NCBI GenBank assembly: GCA_023128455.1
Contig: JAGMDW010000165.1
Span: forward strand, 1-9,748
Reading direction: 5' to 3'
DNA: 9,748 nt
Source: Desulfurellaceae bacterium
GTDB taxonomy: Bacteria; Campylobacterota_A; Desulfurellia; JAGGSF01
The notes under the pieces were generated by a model. It was not told where the DNA came from. It saw nothing but the letters and a program-made list of their open reading frames with translations, and did not search any database. Shown here piece by piece: positions 7,848-9,748 of the stretch. Positions within the stretch are counted from its first letter, which is position 1; the number at the start of each line of letters is the position of its first letter. The translations under genes and the position numbers were made by a program.

Positions 7848-7875
7848 ATCATAAAATCAATATTCATCTAATCAA
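7848..7875 (-). promoter_or_regulatory. sigma-70-type promoter for the rsmD-comM operon
   Basis: On the minus strand TTGATT (7870-7875; 4 of 6 against TTGACA) and TATGAT (7848-7853; 5 of 6 against TATAAT) are separated by 16 bp. Transcription would start near 7841, giving a leader of about 60 nt before the TTG of rsmD. It is the best promoter match in the 139-bp gap between the TPR gene and rsmD; since the downstream genes have no gaps, it probably serves all seven. Confidence 0.55.
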
Positions 7876-7921
7876 AATTTATAAACAAAAGATTGCAAGC
7901 TTATTCTATAGGTTAAGATTT

Positions 7922-8434
7922 TTAATCTGTTGCAGATACAGATAATTTCTTTTTTAATTTGCTTAGTAAAATCTGAGCAGGTTCAGCTACTTTCACAGCA
8001 CCTATTGATTTTGCCAACTCTACAGACCTTAATAGATATTCTTTTGCTTCTTCATATCTACCCAAATCTATATATAATCGTCCAAAGGAACTATATCCAT
8101 TTGCCTCCCAATGTTTAGCACCTGCATCCTCTGCTTTTTCAATTCCCTTCGTTAAGTAGGATTCTGCGTTCCTGTAATCTTTAAGAAATATATATTCATT
8201 TCCAAGATTGAACATATTTACCATAATAAGCTGAGCATCATCTATTTCTTCACTTATTGTTAGTGACTTTCTAAAATATTCTACCGCTTCCTTATGTTCT
8301 CTTTTATAAGTATAAAGTGAGCCAATGCCGTGCAATGTTATCGCTTCAAATTCTTTATCTCCCTTATTCACCTCTAATGAGCGCCTATAATGTTCAATAG
8401 CTCTATCGTATTCCTCTAAAACATTTTTATTCAT
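7922..8434 (-). CDS. small tetratricopeptide repeat (TPR) protein
   Basis: A 170-aa soluble protein of stacked helices, with no signal peptide or membrane segment. Seen: a lone TPR second helix at about 7-22 (YDRAIEHYRRSLEV); a full unit at about 30-63; another at about 72-104 (LGNEYIFLKDYRNAESYL, 77-94); another at about 110-143 (FGRLYIDLGRYEEAKEYLL, 117-135); and a capping Lys-rich helix to about 164. The repeat period is about 40 residues, as in the longer TPR_12-type repeats of scaffold and signalling proteins. TPRs mediate protein-protein contacts; no enzymatic domain or partner is visible. The protein begins inside a TPR unit, a TAG lies two codons before the ATG and no Shine-Dalgarno site is present, so it is either a 5'-truncated remnant of a larger protein or a leaderless gene. 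It is transcribed in the same direction as the rsmD operon but separated from it by 139 bp carrying a promoter. Confidence 0.8.
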   Translation of the reverse strand: MNKNVLEEYDRAIEHYRRSLEVNKGDKEFEAITLHGIGSLYTYKREHKEAVEYFRKSLTISEEIDDAQLIMVNMFNLGNEYIFLKDYRNAESYLTKGIEKAEDAGAKHWEANGYSSFGRLYIDLGRYEEAKEYLLRSVELAKSIGAVKVAEPAQILLSKLKKKLSVSATD

Positions 8435-8440
8435 AGTCTA

Positions 8441-8469
8441 ATAATACAAAATAAATAGAAGCTATGCAA
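8441..8469 (-). promoter_or_regulatory. possible leaderless promoter of the TPR gene
   Basis: On the minus strand TATTAT (8441-8446; 5 of 6 to consensus) lies 6 bp before the ATG, and TTGCAT (8464-8469; only 3 of 6) sits 17 bp further upstream. With usual -10 spacing the transcript would begin at the A of the start codon, which would account for the absent ribosome-binding site. The -35 match is poor, so this is tentative. Confidence 0.35.
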
Positions 8470-8488
8470 ATATTTTACTAAAAAAGGT

Positions 8489-8518
8489 TTGACATTTAAT
8501 ATGAAAAATATGTATAAT
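8489..8518 (+). promoter_or_regulatory. full-consensus sigma-70-type promoter of the nuoE-nuoF operon
   Basis: TTGACA at 8489-8494 and TATAAT at 8513-8518 are both perfect matches to consensus, with an 18-bp spacer. Transcription would begin near 8525, leaving a leader of about 47 nt. The spacer holds two ATATG direct repeats (8499-8503 and 8508-8512). The strength of the match suggests high constitutive expression unless a repressor acts; I recognise no Rex or other known redox operator. Confidence 0.8.
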
Positions 8519-8560
8519 CAAAACTAATTATGGTTAAAATCATGTAAGATTCTTGTATAA

Positions 8561-8568
8561 AAGGAGGT
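8561..8568 (+). promoter_or_regulatory. strong Shine-Dalgarno site of nuoE
   Basis: AAGGAGGT ends 3 nt before the ATG at 8572 and closely matches the anti-Shine-Dalgarno sequence. It fixes the start of the NuoE-like protein and predicts efficient translation. Confidence 0.85.
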
Positions 8569-8571
8569 ATT

Positions 8572-9069
8572 ATGAAAGAATTAGAAGAGGTTCTTTTGCC
8601 ATTCAAAGGAAAAGCATATATGACAATACCAGCACTTCAGACAGCGCAGGAAGAGTTAGGTTATTTACCCGAGGAAGCAATAGAAGATGTGGCTCATACC
8701 TTAGGTGTACCTACAGGCGAGGTTTATGGAGTAGTTACTTTTTATGCCCAGTTTCGCTTAAAACCAGTGGGTAAAAACATCATTACAGTGTGTAGAGGGA
8801 CAGCCTGTCATGCAATGGGCAGTTTAGGCATCTTGAAAGAGTTAGAAAAAATAATGGGTATACACGCTGGTGAAACAGATGAAAAAATGGAATTCACATT
8901 GGAAACCGTAGCATGCTTTGGTGCCTGTGCTCGAGCACCGGTAGCAGTTGTAGAGAAATTGGGTGTGCCGGGAAGAAAGGTTCATGGACTGATGACAAAG
9001 ATGAAGGCAAGGGATCTGGTAGAGGAAATTAAAGAAGAAATGGTTGAAGAAGCTGCAGAAGCTGTTTAA
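8572..9069 (+). CDS. nuoE: NuoE/HndA-type thioredoxin-like [2Fe-2S] subunit of an NAD-linked oxidoreductase
   Basis: A 165-aa NuoE-like protein that carries one [2Fe-2S] cluster and passes electrons to or from the flavin subunit. Seen: an N-terminal helical region with IPALQTAQEELGYLP (19-33) and GEVYGVVTFYAQF (49-61), both hallmarks of the family, then the thioredoxin-like ferredoxin domain with four cluster ligands as C-x4-C (Cys74, Cys79 in VCRGTACH) and C-x3-C (Cys115, Cys119 in CFGACARAP). The C-terminus is an acidic helical tail (EEIKEEMVEEAAEAV, 151-165). The next gene begins 12 bp on and encodes the matching NuoF-type flavoprotein with a fused extra N-terminal domain, so the pair resembles HndA-HndC or HydC-HydB of bifurcating hydrogenases and NAD-linked formate dehydrogenases rather than classical complex I. 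The full complex is unknown because the operon leaves the window. The start is fixed by a strong AAGGAGGT. Confidence 0.94.
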   Translation: MKELEEVLLPFKGKAYMTIPALQTAQEELGYLPEEAIEDVAHTLGVPTGEVYGVVTFYAQFRLKPVGKNIITVCRGTACHAMGSLGILKELEKIMGIHAGETDEKMEFTLETVACFGACARAPVAVVEKLGVPGRKVHGLMTKMKARDLVEEIKEEMVEEAAEAV

Positions 9070-9071
9070 AA

Positions 9072-9077
9072 GGGAGG
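9072..9077 (+). promoter_or_regulatory. Shine-Dalgarno site of nuoF
   Basis: GGGAGG lies 4 nt before the ATG at 9082, in the 12-bp gap after the nuoE stop. It supports this start and co-transcription with nuoE. Confidence 0.75.
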
Positions 9078-9081
9078 AAAT

Positions 9082-9748
9082 ATGACCTTTGAAGAATTAC
9101 AAGCAAGAGCTCAAAAAAAATGGAAAGACATAGAAAATGCTTCTATTCCAATAATTCGTGTAGGGGTTGCAACATGTGGTCTGGCAGCAGGAGCAGGAGA
9201 GGTAATAGAGGCAATAGAAGATGAACTGAAAAAGTTAAACTTAAATGTAAAAATAATAAACGTAGGCTGTATCGGTTGTTGTTATGCCGAGCCTATTATT
9301 GACATTCAAAAGCCTGGAAAACCAAGGATACTGTATAACTATGTTACACCAGATAAAGCAAGAGAGATAATCAGAGATTATATAGTTAATGATAATCCCA
9401 GACCCGATCTGGCAATGGGCACTATTGGTAAAGAAATAGTTGAAGACATCCCTAAATTTTTTGAATTGCCATATTATAAGCTTCAGGTGCGTCTTGCAAC
9501 AGAAAATTGCGGTACTATAGACCCTAGAGATATAGACCAGTATATCGCTAATGGTGGCTTTGAAGGATTAAGAAAGGCATTTTCTATGAAATCAGACGAT
9601 GTAATAGAAGAAGTGAAAAAATCAGGTTTGAGAGGGCGTGGTGGTGCAGGATTTCCCACCGGAGTAAAATGGGGTTTCTGCCGCGGAGCAAAAGGCTCAC
9701 CTAAATATTTAGTCTGTAATGCAGATGAGGGAGACCCTGGAGCATTTA
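9082..9748 (+). CDS. nuoF: NuoF/HndC-type NAD(P)H-binding flavoprotein subunit, truncated by window end
   Basis: The reading frame opens at 9082 and is still open at 9748; 222 codons are visible. NuoF-type subunits bind FMN and NAD(P)H and exchange electrons with iron-sulfur clusters. Seen: an N-terminal thioredoxin-like ferredoxin domain (about 24-105) with ATCGLAAGA (30-38) and GCIGCCYAEP (62-71); a linker; then the start of the NuoF core with ENCGTIDP (141-148), the glycine-rich FMN/NADH motif SGLRGRGGAGFPTGVKW (181-197) and NADEGDPGAF (213-222). The fused N-terminal domain is absent from complex I NuoF of E. coli type and typical of HydB/HndC and formate-dehydrogenase-linked subunits. Its cluster-ligand set looks incomplete: Cys32 stands alone where two are often found, with Cys63 and Cys67 giving the C-x3-C. 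The 4Fe-4S ligands expected near the C-terminus, and any extra C-terminal ferredoxin domain, are outside the window. Confidence 0.93.
   Translation, partial: MTFEELQARAQKKWKDIENASIPIIRVGVATCGLAAGAGEVIEAIEDELKKLNLNVKIINVGCIGCCYAEPIIDIQKPGKPRILYNYVTPDKAREIIRDYIVNDNPRPDLAMGTIGKEIVEDIPKFFELPYYKLQVRLATENCGTIDPRDIDQYIANGGFEGLRKAFSMKSDDVIEEVKKSGLRGRGGAGFPTGVKWGFCRGAKGSPKYLVCNADEGDPGAF

Noticed and set aside
7783..7921. Possible riboswitch or small RNA in the rsmD leader region
   Set aside because: The region is very AT-rich without GC stems or known aptamer motifs; the palindromes fit DNA sites better than RNA structure.
7670..7945. Plus-strand frame of 91 codons over the rsmD promoter region
   Set aside because: Antisense to rsmD and AT-rich intergenic DNA, with no start signal or recognisable protein.
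8530..8547. Five-codon open frame (ATG to TAA) in the nuoE leader, possible leader peptide
   Set aside because: It begins about 5 nt after the predicted transcript start with no ribosome-binding site and carries no run of a regulatory amino acid; most likely chance.
1..9748. Novel defence system, CRISPR array, mobile element or phage segment
   Set aside because: No repeat arrays, transposase, integrase, nuclease or toxin-like genes were found; all genes but the FN3 lipoprotein and the TPR protein belong to well-known families.

Overview
The window is an AT-rich bacterial segment using the standard genetic code (TAA, TAG and TGA all serve as stops). It carries a tightly packed minus-strand operon of housekeeping and envelope genes, a small TPR gene on the same strand, and the start of a divergent plus-strand redox operon. 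The lipobox lipoprotein, the PBP1A-type synthase and an NAD-linked NuoE/NuoF pair with a fused ferredoxin-like N-terminus fit an anaerobic, probably diderm bacterium. Deltaproteobacteria-like or candidate-phylum lineages are possible, but the sequence alone does not settle the taxon.

Minus strand, in transcription order from about 7875 down to 34: rsmD (16S rRNA methyltransferase), coaD (CoA synthesis), a class I aminotransferase, a PBP1A-type peptidoglycan synthase, an RluD-type pseudouridine synthase, a lipoprotein with four fibronectin type III domains, and a YifB/ComM AAA+ ATPase. Junctions are overlapping or only a few bases long: TAATG three times, ATGA once, a 38-nt overlap once and a 6-nt gap once. 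I see no terminator between the genes, so one transcript with translational coupling is likely. A promoter (TTGATT, 16 bp, TATGAT) and a perfect 18-bp AT palindrome lie just before rsmD.

Upstream of rsmD, 7922-8434 encodes a short TPR protein that begins in the middle of a TPR unit. It has no Shine-Dalgarno site, and a -10-like box is placed so that the mRNA could be leaderless.

From 8489 rightward a full-consensus sigma-70-type promoter (TTGACA, 18 bp, TATAAT) drives nuoE-like and nuoF-like genes, the second cut by the window end. Such pairs form the NAD(P)H-oxidising module of electron-bifurcating [FeFe]-hydrogenases, NAD-linked formate dehydrogenases or related complexes; the deciding catalytic gene would lie beyond 9748.

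Most of the window is conventional. The points most worth a second look are the FN3 lipoprotein two genes downstream of PBP1A, the shortened N-terminus of RsmD with a TTG start, the palindrome in the operon leader, and the possibly leaderless, possibly truncated TPR gene. I found no RNA genes, CRISPR arrays, insertion sequences or phage genes.
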